In this document: one piece after another, positions 48,954 to 57,067 of the stretch
How the letters are laid out: each line of letters begins with the position of its first letter
Position numbering within the stretch: position 1 is the first letter of the stretch
Source of the DNA: a virus
Direction: 5' to 3' (one strand)
Length of the DNA stretch: 61,768 nt
IMG/VR virus record: IMGVR_UViG_3300023179_000112
Location: 1-61,768 of that record
Translations under genes and position numbers: made by a program
Notes under the pieces: model-generated
The model's input: only the letters and a program-made list of their open reading frames with translations
Told to the model about the DNA's origin: nothing
The model's database searches: none

Positions 48954-49796
48954 TTACTGCAACCCCATCGCTTGACGGATTTTAGTTGCCGAGATTGAAT
49001 GAGTAGCATCATCAAAAGTTTCTTGCTCAATCTTGTAGCCCACATCGCGGCCATAGGTGATGTTCACGATATTAGGTACTAACTGTATCTCATATTGCCC
49101 CTGAAAGAGCGGATCAAGGTCTCGTCTAATAAATTCCTTAACCTGTTCGGCAGCAAAGGGATTAGACCCATTCCAGCCTTGACAATCACGGATCTGGATC
49201 ACTACCTGACCTGTCTTGGCAATCGCACGCTCAAACAATTTTCTATGCCCCGGATGCCAAGGTTGCCAGCGACCAAGCATCTGCACTGTTTCTTTTTTCC
49301 AATCAAACCGTGGGCGACGGCGGTCTTGCAAAATGTGGTCGGCTATAAAGTCAGACCATTTATCAGCGTCTTTCTCGGTAATACGAAAGTCGTAAACATC
49401 AGGCGGCACAAAAGCCTTGTTGGTATCTTCGTACCGACCAGCATCAATGGTATCCATCCAGATAACCCAGTCGGCCTTAAAGTTATGACGCATCTCAGGA
49501 AGCGGTGCCACAAAGTCGCAAATGACATAATCAGCATTTGATGAGAGTGCAAACTCAGCCATCCTTAGAGACTGCCGAATCCGTCCTTCACGGCTAAAAT
49601 CCCAGTCGTTGTATCTCTTGCGGACTTCATCGGCATTGAACCACTTGACGGTTGGATGCCAATAAGTTGGCACAGCTTCGCACTGTGCAAGCTTTTCTAA
49701 TGGGATATCTGTGCTGGCCTCCAAGCGCTTTTTAAGGGCTTCGGCCATAAAGGTTTTGCCTGCTCCGGGCAGTCCCATAATAAGGATTTTTTTCAT
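48954..49796 (-). CDS. APS kinase-like plus nucleotidyltransferase fusion
   Basis: A 280-residue fusion. The N-terminal part is an adenylylsulfate-kinase-like P-loop enzyme: GLPGAGKT (8-15), FNADEVRKRYNDWDFS and GRIRQSLRM resemble CysC. The C-terminal part is a nucleotidyltransferase: GRWQPWHPGH (HPGH, 181-184) and ISATKIR (268-274) are the HxGH and ISxTxxR motifs of the cytidylyl/adenylyl-transferase superfamily. The pair could make APS and PAPS, the sulfate donor, for the sulfotransferase just upstream (ATGA overlap). Whether the second domain acts on sulfate or on another substrate (for example NMN) cannot be told from the sequence. Confidence 0.78.
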   Translation of the reverse strand: MKKILIMGLPGAGKTFMAEALKKRLEASTDIPLEKLAQCEAVPTYWHPTVKWFNADEVRKRYNDWDFSREGRIRQSLRMAEFALSSNADYVICDFVAPLPEMRHNFKADWVIWMDTIDAGRYEDTNKAFVPPDVYDFRITEKDADKWSDFIADHILQDRRRPRFDWKKETVQMLGRWQPWHPGHRKLFERAIAKTGQVVIQIRDCQGWNGSNPFAAEQVKEFIRRDLDPLFQGQYEIQLVPNIVNITYGRDVGYKIEQETFDDATHSISATKIRQAMGLQ

Positions 49797-50614
49797 ACAA
49801 CCACTTTCATTCTGTATTGCTCCGTAAACTTTGGTTTTGCCGGACGCCAAAATTCTTTGCCAGAATATTTATCCCAAACCGATTTAGGTAAAATTGAACG
49901 ACGTTCTTCCCAAGTTACTTTACGCCGTACTGTGTGCAGACTTTTCATGTTTAACGCACGATCAAACACTTCATTCTCGTATTCTACGTTATCAAAGTCA
50001 TGGTTAAAGTAAGGTTTGTTAATAAACCCATAAATCTTACGCATGGTGTCTTCAGGATCTCTACACAAACCTTCATACTCCATCAAAAAGATCATGTCTG
50101 AATTGAGCAACAGACCCTCCTCTAAGAAGTAGTATGGCTTGACAACTTGACCTTCTTTTTTAACATCCATCAACGCGTCACATCTGGTTGTCACGGTCTG
50201 CCGCGCTTCATCGTCAGTAAGTGTTGCGCCGTACAGACTGTTTTTTACGGTAATCCGCTCAAAAGAATCCAAAATCCACGGCAAATCTCGAACGCAACAG
50301 ATAATTTTTGTTTGCGGATAAAGATCTTTGAGTAGGGCTGTTTTAGCAGTCCAACCACGACTTGTATCAAATACAACCGAATTGTTGACAGCCTTGTAAT
50401 ACGCCTCAAACGTATCGCGCAAAATCTGTTTGCGACGATCTTCATCAATGAGATGATTGTTCTCACTGCCCGTTATGACGTTAATTGTCGAGGTTACTAA
50501 ACCTTGCATCGGGGAGGAGATGTCCGCATAAAACTCTGGGTTTTGACGCAAAATGCCTGAAAGCAGCGTTGAACCAGAGCGCGGTAGGCCAGAGATGAAT
50601 AAAAACTCTTTCAC
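49793..50614 (-). CDS. sulfotransferase
   Basis: A 273-residue protein opening with FISGLPRSGSTLL, where PRSGST (11-16) is the 5'-phosphosulfate-binding loop of sulfotransferases. KIICCVRDLPWILDSFER supplies the CVRD segment that contacts the 3'-phosphate in this family. It should move sulfate from PAPS to a hydroxyl or amine on protein or sugar. The start is a GTG at 50614 overlapping the previous stop (GTGA); a TTG four codons earlier is possible. It is co-transcribed with the APS-kinase fusion. Confidence 0.85.
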   Translation of the reverse strand: MKEFLFISGLPRSGSTLLSGILRQNPEFYADISSPMQGLVTSTINVITGSENNHLIDEDRRKQILRDTFEAYYKAVNNSVVFDTSRGWTAKTALLKDLYPQTKIICCVRDLPWILDSFERITVKNSLYGATLTDDEARQTVTTRCDALMDVKKEGQVVKPYYFLEEGLLLNSDMIFLMEYEGLCRDPEDTMRKIYGFINKPYFNHDFDNVEYENEVFDRALNMKSLHTVRRKVTWEERRSILPKSVWDKYSGKEFWRPAKPKFTEQYRMKVVV

Positions 50615-51033
50615 ATCGGAACCCAAGAAACAGTTTGCTCATCCCACTTGTAGCGCACGTTGCCACCGTTCATGACTGCATCCTCCGGGAGGGGAATTGG
50701 AGGAACCCACTCTCCACTGTCTTCATCCCACAACCACGAAGGATATGGGCGACGAGCCTCATACTCGGCTTGTTTAAGTTGAAAATAATAAGATTCCGAT
50801 AAAACCTGAAGAACACCTGCAATAGACGTATCAGCATCGTCATCACAAGTACCATAGTACAAAGGTGCTCGAAGATAAGTGCCGTCTGGCGCAAGCTCCA
50901 CAGGCCATGTGGACCTGTTCGCCCACTCAAATTTAAAACCTTTGACTACGGGCATTGACGGACCGGTGCGTTGCGGCTCTTGAGTGCAAGGAATTTTTGT
51001 GATGACATCAACTTCAGTTACGCAGATGTACAT
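50611..51033 (-). CDS. unknown protein between fibre and sulfotransferase genes
   Basis: A 140-residue protein, MYICVTEVDVITKIPCTQE. The C-terminal half has Trp-rich strands (YPSWLWDEDSGEWVPP, YKWDEQTVSWVPM), a pattern I recall from proteins next to tail fibres in cyanophage genomes. It might be a fibre accessory or chaperone. Has an AGGATAAACC leader. Confidence 0.65.
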   Translation of the reverse strand: MYICVTEVDVITKIPCTQEPQRTGPSMPVVKGFKFEWANRSTWPVELAPDGTYLRAPLYYGTCDDDADTSIAGVLQVLSESYYFQLKQAEYEARRPYPSWLWDEDSGEWVPPIPLPEDAVMNGGNVRYKWDEQTVSWVPM

Positions 51034-51087
51034 GGTTTATCCTACTGTTCTTGGGGCGTTTTTAAGTCATGATAAAAAATTAAAGAA

Positions 51088-52275
51088 TTAAACAGCGACT
51101 CTCCTAACGGCTCTGACCCTGAGGTTGGACGACTTAGTGTAGTAGATCTGGTAGCCGTTAGAGAAGCGCTGAATCCAACCGCGGATCGGGTAGAACTCGG
51201 TACTAGACCAGTAGTAGTCCGCTACAAACGCTTCGGCGCCACCCGACTGAAAACTCGCAGCAGACGTTTGCGCTGGTGTGCCAGAGGTGTAGTTAGAGCC
51301 ACGGCTAGGAACTGCGTTAGTATTTGTGCCTGAACCTGTATTGTTTGATGTCGTTGTAGGTTTAAGGTTGTAATAACATACTTCCAACTCATTTTTAGCA
51401 GGCATATACCAATCTGAAAACCCACCAATCGTTAACCCTTCACAGAATTGGGCCGCAGGGAATGTGGCACTGTTCATGTTGGCGCTGTTTGTAGGTCCAT
51501 CAATTACAGAAGACGCTCCAAAAGATACGTCGTTTGAGGTCATCCACTGCTTTATACTTTGACCAGAAGCAACCGGAGCTATTACCAAGTTGTGACTTGC
51601 TACTCCGTTACCAGCGGTGGAGATTTGACCAGCAAAAAATCCACCGCCATAAGCCGCACCGACAGTTGGAGTTGTTGTAATTTGATTGCTTGCTGCACTA
51701 TTTGCACTATTTCCCACACTATTTGTAGCAAAAACTCTAAATGTATAATTAGTGCTGTCGGTTAACCCCGTGAGATTAATAGTTCCACTACCGGCTTGGG
51801 CTAAAGTCCCTCTTGTAGTTGAATTTTGATCTATTGCAGTATATAAAGTAATAGTAGCTCCGCCATTAGACGCGGGCGCGGTAAAGTTTACTGTAGCGGT
51901 TGTTGATCCTGTAGCCGTTGCAGTGCCAATAGTTGGGGCGCCGGGAACTGCCGCTGCTACCGATGAAGTTGTATTTGAATTGGCATTAACAGCAGCAACT
52001 ACGTTAGTTCCAGTTACCCTACAAAAAATAGTATTGCTAACATCAGCATCTACTAAAGTATAAGTACTAGAAGTTGCACCACTGATAGATGTGCTAGGGC
52101 TTCTAAACCATTGATATGTAAATGTGGGGGTGGGGATTCCCGTCCACGTACCATTTGTAGTGCTTAAAGTCTGCCTTACAGTAGCTGTTCCAGAAACAAC
52201 AGGCGCAACCGTATTGACGGGCGCTGAAACAAACGACCTCTGGTTCATAAAAACCGCTTGCGTTACCCCTGTCAT
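51088..52275 (-). CDS. receptor-binding-type fibre protein (Ig, FnIII, DUF1566-like)
   Basis: From the ATG at 52275, 395 residues. Order of parts: N-terminal anchor, an Ig-like domain (about 20-105, FTYQWFRSPSTSISGATSS), a fibronectin type III domain (about 108-205, PGAPTIGTATA to NSAASNQITT), and a C-terminal C-type-lectin-like domain (about 210-395) with GFSDWYMPAKNELEV, YYWSSTE and LRVRAVRRV. The last resembles DUF1566/Lcl domains, also used as variable ligand-binding domains in diversity-generating systems. Starts in an ATGA overlap with the fibre gene upstream. Confidence 0.75.
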   Translation of the reverse strand: MTGVTQAVFMNQRSFVSAPVNTVAPVVSGTATVRQTLSTTNGTWTGIPTPTFTYQWFRSPSTSISGATSSTYTLVDADVSNTIFCRVTGTNVVAAVNANSNTTSSVAAAVPGAPTIGTATATGSTTATVNFTAPASNGGATITLYTAIDQNSTTRGTLAQAGSGTINLTGLTDSTNYTFRVFATNSVGNSANSAASNQITTTPTVGAAYGGGFFAGQISTAGNGVASHNLVIAPVASGQSIKQWMTSNDVSFGASSVIDGPTNSANMNSATFPAAQFCEGLTIGGFSDWYMPAKNELEVCYYNLKPTTTSNNTGSGTNTNAVPSRGSNYTSGTPAQTSAASFQSGGAEAFVADYYWSSTEFYPIRGWIQRFSNGYQIYYTKSSNLRVRAVRRVAV

Positions 52276-53387
52276 GTCAGACCGCTTCCTGAGATGATCC
52301 AAGTTGTTGATGCAATTTTTATCGCTGTAGCCGAGCCGTATTGAGCTAAAGTTCTGGTCCCTGTCGTGCCAGCCGATGACAAATACATGGTGTCAGTTGT
52401 GATTGCAATACTTACGCTAGTTGATGACAGATTAATAAAGGTCAATGCTGTGCCAATAGCATAAGCAACGCTAGAGTTCGCGGGAATTGTCCATGTAGCA
52501 GCAGAGCCAGATCCTCGATAGATGTGTTTTCCAGAATCTGCGAGGACTAAGGTGTAACTACCTGTTTGCACATTTTGCGGGATGTTTCTAAATCCAACTG
52601 CGTCCGTGCCATCAACAGTGCAATTGCTTAACGTACCGGACGTTGGCGTCCCAAGAACAGGCGTTACTAACGTCGGAGATGTAGCAAAAACTAACGCTCC
52701 GCTGCCTGTCTCATCCGTTACTGCGGCGGCAAGATTGGCTGAAGACGGAGTTCCTAAGAAAGTTAAAATGCCTGTGCCTGTGGTTGTCGTAGCTGGAGCA
52801 GACCCCGCACCACCACCAATCACAAGCGCATTTGAAGCAAGTGCGGCAGAAGAAGCAATAGTAGTCGAGGCGGAGAAATAAGGAACACCGCCGGAAGTTC
52901 CAGTTGTAAGTCCGGTGCCACCACGAGCAACAGGTACTGTTGGGCCAATAGTGCCAACGAGTTTATAATCCGTACCGTCATAAGCAACAAGTGCTGTTTG
53001 TCCGGGTTGAAGCGTTACGCCAGTTTGTCCTGTGGCTTTAAAAGTAATTGTGTATGTTGAGTCATCGTTAATAAGACGATAAGAACGACCTAAACTTGCG
53101 CCTGTATTTCCTACTGTAATTGTTGAGTTCTGAGCCAAAGAAGAAACACGGAAGGTTGCATATTGAGCCGATGAAGCAACAATATTTGTTCCTGAATTTG
53201 TTCCTTCTGTCGTTTCAATCGTCAACGCACCAGTGGTAAAGTTTGCGCTTGTTAACGAAGAAATCCCACCAATTGCAATATCTAAATATTGTGTTAAACC
53301 GTTATTTGTATAATCCCCCCATACTCCAGATTCCGTACCTGTGGTTATAACGGGAAGATCTAAAAGGGTTGTGCGAGCTACAGTCAT
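52272..53387 (-). CDS. tail fibre protein
   Basis: A 371-residue protein, MTVARTTLLDLPVITTGTE. The first 60 residues (GVWGDYTNNGLTQYLDIAI) are a typical podovirus fibre base. The middle has VPVARGGTGLTT and TSPTLVTPVLGTPTSGTLSN, repeats that occur in very many phage fibres. The rest is Ser/Thr/Gly-rich beta structure. It probably forms a trimeric fibre shaft. Confidence 0.82.
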   Translation of the reverse strand: MTVARTTLLDLPVITTGTESGVWGDYTNNGLTQYLDIAIGGISSLTSANFTTGALTIETTEGTNSGTNIVASSAQYATFRVSSLAQNSTITVGNTGASLGRSYRLINDDSTYTITFKATGQTGVTLQPGQTALVAYDGTDYKLVGTIGPTVPVARGGTGLTTGTSGGVPYFSASTTIASSAALASNALVIGGGAGSAPATTTTGTGILTFLGTPSSANLAAAVTDETGSGALVFATSPTLVTPVLGTPTSGTLSNCTVDGTDAVGFRNIPQNVQTGSYTLVLADSGKHIYRGSGSAATWTIPANSSVAYAIGTALTFINLSSTSVSIAITTDTMYLSSAGTTGTRTLAQYGSATAIKIASTTWIISGSGLT

Positions 53388-53390
53388 TTA

Positions 53391-54341
53391 TTACTCCGTT
53401 TCTACCAATTGCCATTGGACGTTTTCATCTGTGGGAATAAGGCTCCAGTATAAAACACCAAGAGTACCAACATTACCCGAAGCACTAACTCCGCTAAAAG
53501 AAATTACGTTAGGGAAACTTTGAATAGCACCTGTGGAATTTACACCTGTTAGCGCTTCGCTACGTACTACTGTTAAAGACTGAACTGCCCCGGAAGCACT
53601 TACACCTGATAAAGTGGGGCCATGCCCAACTATTACATTACCTACATCTCCAGCAGATGAAACCCCGGACAAACTAACTGTAATTGTAACGCTAGCTGAT
53701 CCCGTTTGTCCACTAGCTTGTACTCCCGTAATAGGGGCAGGTATAGTAAAAACTACGTTACCGACAGCGCCGGAAGCGGCTACACCAGTAAGCTCAGCAG
53801 CGTAAGAAAAATTAGTGTTGCCAACCGCCCCAGTGGAAAGAACACCAGAAAGAGTTGGGGATGTGGTAGAGATGACGTTGCCTACTAAACCATCAGCAGC
53901 AACGCCGGAAAGAGGTACAGCTATAATTAAATTAACAGAGCCAACATTCCCCGTGGCAACTACACCATCTTCAACAGGGTTTATTTCTCCAGTTACATCA
54001 CCAACTGCACCTGTAGTCCCAACACCTGTCAAAGAAATTTGACGTTCACCAACTGCTACATTTCCAACTGCGCCTGTGGCATCAACACCTTGAAGTTGGA
54101 AATTAAATACAACACCACCCACCGCACCAGACGCAGCAACGCCTGTCAGTGCAACCGTAATGGTTAAACCAACAGACCCAACTGCGCCAGTAGCGACTAC
54201 GCCATCTTCAGTGGGAGAGTTAGTTTCAGTAACAGACCCTACATTACCGGACGCAGAAACACCCGATAACGCGGCTTCTACACCAACGCCACCCCAACCA
54301 TCGTAGCCCCACGGGTTTGAACCCCAGCCAAAATTAGCCAC
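53391..54341 (-). CDS. virion protein of 14 tandem GVxAxGxVG repeats
   Basis: A 316-residue protein made almost wholly of about 14 imperfect repeats of about 20-22 residues with the core LxGVxAxGxVGxV (for example ALTGVAASGAVGGV, TLSGVSASGAV). The N-terminus NFGWGSNPWGYDGWGG is Trp/Gly-rich. The pattern suggests a beta-solenoid or beta-helical rod, as in fibres or spikes. It uses a GTG start behind AGGGGTAGCCC. Lies between fibre and small virion genes. Confidence 0.72.
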   Translation of the reverse strand: MANFGWGSNPWGYDGWGGVGVEAALSGVSASGNVGSVTETNSPTEDGVVATGAVGSVGLTITVALTGVAASGAVGGVVFNFQLQGVDATGAVGNVAVGERQISLTGVGTTGAVGDVTGEINPVEDGVVATGNVGSVNLIIAVPLSGVAADGLVGNVISTTSPTLSGVLSTGAVGNTNFSYAAELTGVAASGAVGNVVFTIPAPITGVQASGQTGSASVTITVSLSGVSSAGDVGNVIVGHGPTLSGVSASGAVQSLTVVRSEALTGVNSTGAIQSFPNVISFSGVSASGNVGTLGVLYWSLIPTDENVQWQLVETE

Positions 54342-54361
54342 GGGCTACCCCTAAAAAGAAA

Positions 54362-54838
54362 TTAGGTCGTGGACAGTCTCAACAACGCAGTAGTCGTTGT
54401 ATTACTCGGCATTGTCAGCGTAAATGTACCAGCCGTAATTGTCTGCGAACCAAACGTGTGAACACTAACTGCTTTATTTGACTGCGAGCTGTTATAAATT
54501 AACACCGCATCAAAAGCCGAAGACAGGGTTACGTTAGTATACGTAATTGAAGCAGACGGAGTCCAATATGCCACACCTGCCGTAGCAGATGAATTAGCTG
54601 GCGTTGGGGCTGTAGCGTTTGTTACCGTAACTCCGCCCGCAGTATAATTAGTCCCACTGACTTCATTAGTTGCACTGTATGCAGTAGTTGCTGCATTAAC
54701 GGTAGCAGTTGTTAAATATAAAGCTGCTTTAAATGTATCTGCTGCGGAAGTACCACGAGTAGGAGCAGTGCCAAAGTTATGAGTAGCAGTTAAAATTTCA
54801 CTCATAAACGAAGTGCACATCGATTGTGTGTTTGCCAT
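54362..54838 (-). CDS. virion protein, paralogue of the gene at 55053
   Basis: A 158-residue Thr/Ala-rich beta protein. It shares with the product of 55053-55481 the MCTSF start region, HNF, ALYLTTATVNA versus ALYVATATLNA, SGTNYTAGGVTVTN versus SGTNYTPGGIALTN, and the IYNS segment. The two are probably an old duplication. Likely a small tail or head decoration protein. Confidence 0.72.
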   Translation of the reverse strand: MANTQSMCTSFMSEILTATHNFGTAPTRGTSAADTFKAALYLTTATVNAATTAYSATNEVSGTNYTAGGVTVTNATAPTPANSSATAGVAYWTPSASITYTNVTLSSAFDAVLIYNSSQSNKAVSVHTFGSQTITAGTFTLTMPSNTTTTALLRLSTT

Positions 54839-54855
54839 TTTAAATTCCTTTAAAG

Positions 54856-55053
54856 TTACCCAATCGCTGCCACTTCAGGATTTAACCATACAGCAGCTTT
54901 TTTTAACATGACATGTGCAGAACGATGAACAAGCTCCCCTTCATGCCAATACTCTACCCACGTAGTATACTCGTGGTCATTATCTATGAATCCTTCACGT
55001 TTTTCAAGAAGCGATTCATCTAAGTCACCTTTGGTTGTAAAAACGGTTGCCAT
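54856..55053 (-). CDS. unknown small protein
   Basis: A 65-residue protein, MATVFTTKGDLDESLLEKR. Aromatic-rich middle (YTTWVEYWHEGELVHRSAHV). It lies between the two paralogous virion genes, overlapping the upstream one (TGATG), with AAGGATAAGTTG in front. Confidence 0.65.
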   Translation of the reverse strand: MATVFTTKGDLDESLLEKREGFIDNDHEYTTWVEYWHEGELVHRSAHVMLKKAAVWLNPEVAAIG

Positions 55054-55481
55054 CAACTTATCCTTAAAACAGAGTCAGTTGCGCCCATAGGCGGGAAAGT
55101 AATCACAAGGTCTGAAGCAACTTTAGTTATTGTACTACCAAAACTTAAAACGCAAACGGCTCGATCACCGTTGGTAGAATTATAAATCAAAGCCCCCGCG
55201 CACGTAAGAGTAACGTTTGAAAACGTGGCGTTTTGGAACGACCAATATCCGGTTGTCCCTGATGTTGTTGGTGTGATGTTTGTAAGTGCAATTCCACCGG
55301 GGGTGTAATTGGTTCCACTGGATTCACCCGTCGGTGTGTAGACGGTGGTATCTGCATTGAGGGTGGCTGTTGCAACGTACAAAGCGAGTTTAAAAACATT
55401 GCCTGTCCCTGTTGTAAAGTTGTGCAGCCCTTGAGCAACTTCTGCCTTGAAGCTTGTACACATGGTTTGTACAATTGCCAT
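55053..55481 (-). CDS. virion protein, paralogue of the gene at 54362
   Basis: A 142-residue beta-rich protein, MAIVQTMCTSFKAEVAQG. Shares clear motifs with the downstream gene at 54362-54838 (see there). Probably a head or tail decoration component. Confidence 0.72.
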   Translation of the reverse strand: MAIVQTMCTSFKAEVAQGLHNFTTGTGNVFKLALYVATATLNADTTVYTPTGESSGTNYTPGGIALTNITPTTSGTTGYWSFQNATFSNVTLTCAGALIYNSTNGDRAVCVLSFGSTITKVASDLVITFPPMGATDSVLRIS

Positions 55482-55482
55482 A

Positions 55483-56190
55483 CTACGCTACCGGATACCT
55501 TACTTGCCCAGATCTATAAGCATCCTGACGTTCCATACCGTCGCCAAGACGTTTAGCCAATGAAAGAGCTTCTTTATACTGTGTGTCTAATCTAGCCAAC
55601 ATATCGGGTTCAGCTTTAATAAACGTGTAGCCTTCTTGAAGCGCCCCGTATAGCAAAACGGTGTCAAAATTATCGCCGAGCCATGTTGTTCCTGCTGTGG
55701 TGATTGATTCTGGGTAATAATAAAAATGAAGCTCTACTTGATAATTAGCATCAGGAGTAGGACCGAGTAAAAAAGATAATTCATTAGTAATGACGCCACC
55801 TACCACTTTAGGACCAAAAATAGCATAGTGCCTTGGTCGTCCTGTATTACCCGCCCCTGTGGGAATTGGGTAAGCTTCACGGATAAAATTAACGTCTTTG
55901 TTTAATAAATAATAATAACGCCCATTAGCATCAATTACAGCAAAACTATATGGAGCAAGAAAATCATCGGGGCAAGCTGCATATGGGTTGTTAATTGCAA
56001 CAGAACCGACCATGTTTTTACGCAACGAAGGGAACTGTATGGTGTTATAAATACGTTGCTCAGCTTGTTCAACAAAACGCGCAAGCTGTTCATCTGACGT
56101 AAATGTCGTAGCGGAATCGCTAAAAGTAATCGTAGGGAAATCGTTCTCGACGTACCCCCGGATCGCTTTCTTTAACTCCGTATAATTCAC
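55483..56190 (-). CDS. putative head-tail adaptor
   Basis: A 235-residue protein, MNYTELKKAIRGYVENDFP. Helical start with FVEQAEQRIYNTIQFPSLRK, then NPYAACPDDFLAPYSF and repeated YYY strands (NYQVELHFYYYPES), a pattern typical of phage adaptor proteins that sit below the portal (T7 gp11-like or SU10-like). GTG start overlaps the previous stop (GTGA). Confidence 0.65.
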   Translation of the reverse strand: MNYTELKKAIRGYVENDFPTITFSDSATTFTSDEQLARFVEQAEQRIYNTIQFPSLRKNMVGSVAINNPYAACPDDFLAPYSFAVIDANGRYYYLLNKDVNFIREAYPIPTGAGNTGRPRHYAIFGPKVVGGVITNELSFLLGPTPDANYQVELHFYYYPESITTAGTTWLGDNFDTVLLYGALQEGYTFIKAEPDMLARLDTQYKEALSLAKRLGDGMERQDAYRSGQVRYPVA

Positions 56191-56450
56191 GCCATCGGTC
56201 CTCGGCTCATTGTGCCTTTAATAGCAGCCCCAGCACCGCGCATTTTAATGCCGTCGGTTTTAATTGGCTTTTCCAACTTATTAGTGTACGCACCGACACT
56301 CATACACAAAGTTCCTACATCGCTTTGGTCTGGCCCTGATCCGGGATTTTCTTCAGCACGTAGCTTTTTACCCTTCATTGTATGTGGCTCGGCGTAGGTT
56401 GACGCAGGGCCAACTTCTTTACCGCCTTTTTTCATGCTATATGAAGCCAT
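56187..56450 (-). CDS. small basic virion-region protein
   Basis: An 87-residue Lys/Gly-rich protein, MASYSMKKGGKEVGPAS. Similar short basic proteins occur in sets next to neck genes in environmental phages; role unknown. SD GGGAGC upstream. Confidence 0.65.
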   Translation of the reverse strand: MASYSMKKGGKEVGPASTYAEPHTMKGKKLRAEENPGSGPDQSDVGTLCMSVGAYTNKLEKPIKTDGIKMRGAGAAIKGTMSRGPMA

Positions 56451-56629
56451 TATTTGCTCCCTTGATTACGCACCCGTGCCATATTACGACCCATAGTCTT
56501 CATCATTTCAGACGTTGGACCGCCCTTTTTGAGCTTGGTCATGGGTTTACCGGGATGCATTTTTTTCTCATGCTTGTGCACTGCACCAGCAATCATTTTT
56601 TTGTCTTGTTTAAGATCTGCTTTGTCCAT
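56450..56629 (-). CDS. small basic virion-region protein
   Basis: A 59-residue Lys/Met-rich protein, MDKADLKQDKKMIAGAVHK. The ATG at 56629 has AGGAG six bases upstream. May condense or coat DNA in the head, speculation from charge. Confidence 0.62.
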   Translation of the reverse strand: MDKADLKQDKKMIAGAVHKHEKKMHPGKPMTKLKKGGPTSEMMKTMGRNMARVRNQGSK

Positions 56630-56638
56630 CATAAACTC

Positions 56639-57067
56639 CTAAGAAACTGTGACTGAATTAACAGAACCTACACCGACTAAATCATTTGGGGTCAGTGCAG
56701 CATCAAACCATCTTGAACCACCAACGGGGTTAAAACCCCATTGAATAATACGGCTACCCATTGTAATCGTACCAAGCTCATCTTGGCTAGAATCATTGTT
56801 CACTGGTTCAACACGCAGCCCGTCAATACCAGCCTGATAATATGAGTTTGAATCAACCCGTGGATTCCTGATAGCCTGTGGATCATACACGGGATACATA
56901 CCAAGTTGAAGCTGTGGCTGATCGGGTTCCCAGCATTCAGGGCAGACAAGAATGTTAACGTTCTTGGTCTTAATAACAAGCGACTTTAATTGCTTTAGTT
57001 TAAAACGAAAGTTACACCTATCGCATTGTGCAATCGCCCATTTACCTGATGCAAACTGATTGGGCAT
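56639..57067 (-). CDS. zinc-ribbon structural protein
   Basis: A 142-residue protein. CDRC and, about 25 residues later, CPEC form a zinc ribbon at the N-terminus (residues about 15-45). The rest is beta-rich (GTITMGSRIIQWGFNPVGGS). It overlaps the upstream gp4-like gene stop (TGATG) and probably belongs to the neck. Confidence 0.7.
   Translation of the reverse strand: MPNQFASGKWAIAQCDRCNFRFKLKQLKSLVIKTKNVNILVCPECWEPDQPQLQLGMYPVYDPQAIRNPRVDSNSYYQAGIDGLRVEPVNNDSSQDELGTITMGSRIIQWGFNPVGGSRWFDAALTPNDLVGVGSVNSVTVS

Noticed and set aside
49095-49541. 148-codon plus-strand ORF opposite the APS-kinase fusion
   Set aside because: Antisense shadow of a clear enzyme gene, no ribosome site.
48954-49796. 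Calling the C-terminal domain ATP sulfurylase
   Set aside because: HPGH and ISATKIR fit the wider nucleotidyltransferase superfamily, including NMN adenylyltransferases; the specific substrate is not readable.
51088-52275. Diversity-generating retroelement target
   Set aside because: No reverse transcriptase and no template/variable repeat pair found in the window; only the fold type is suggestive.
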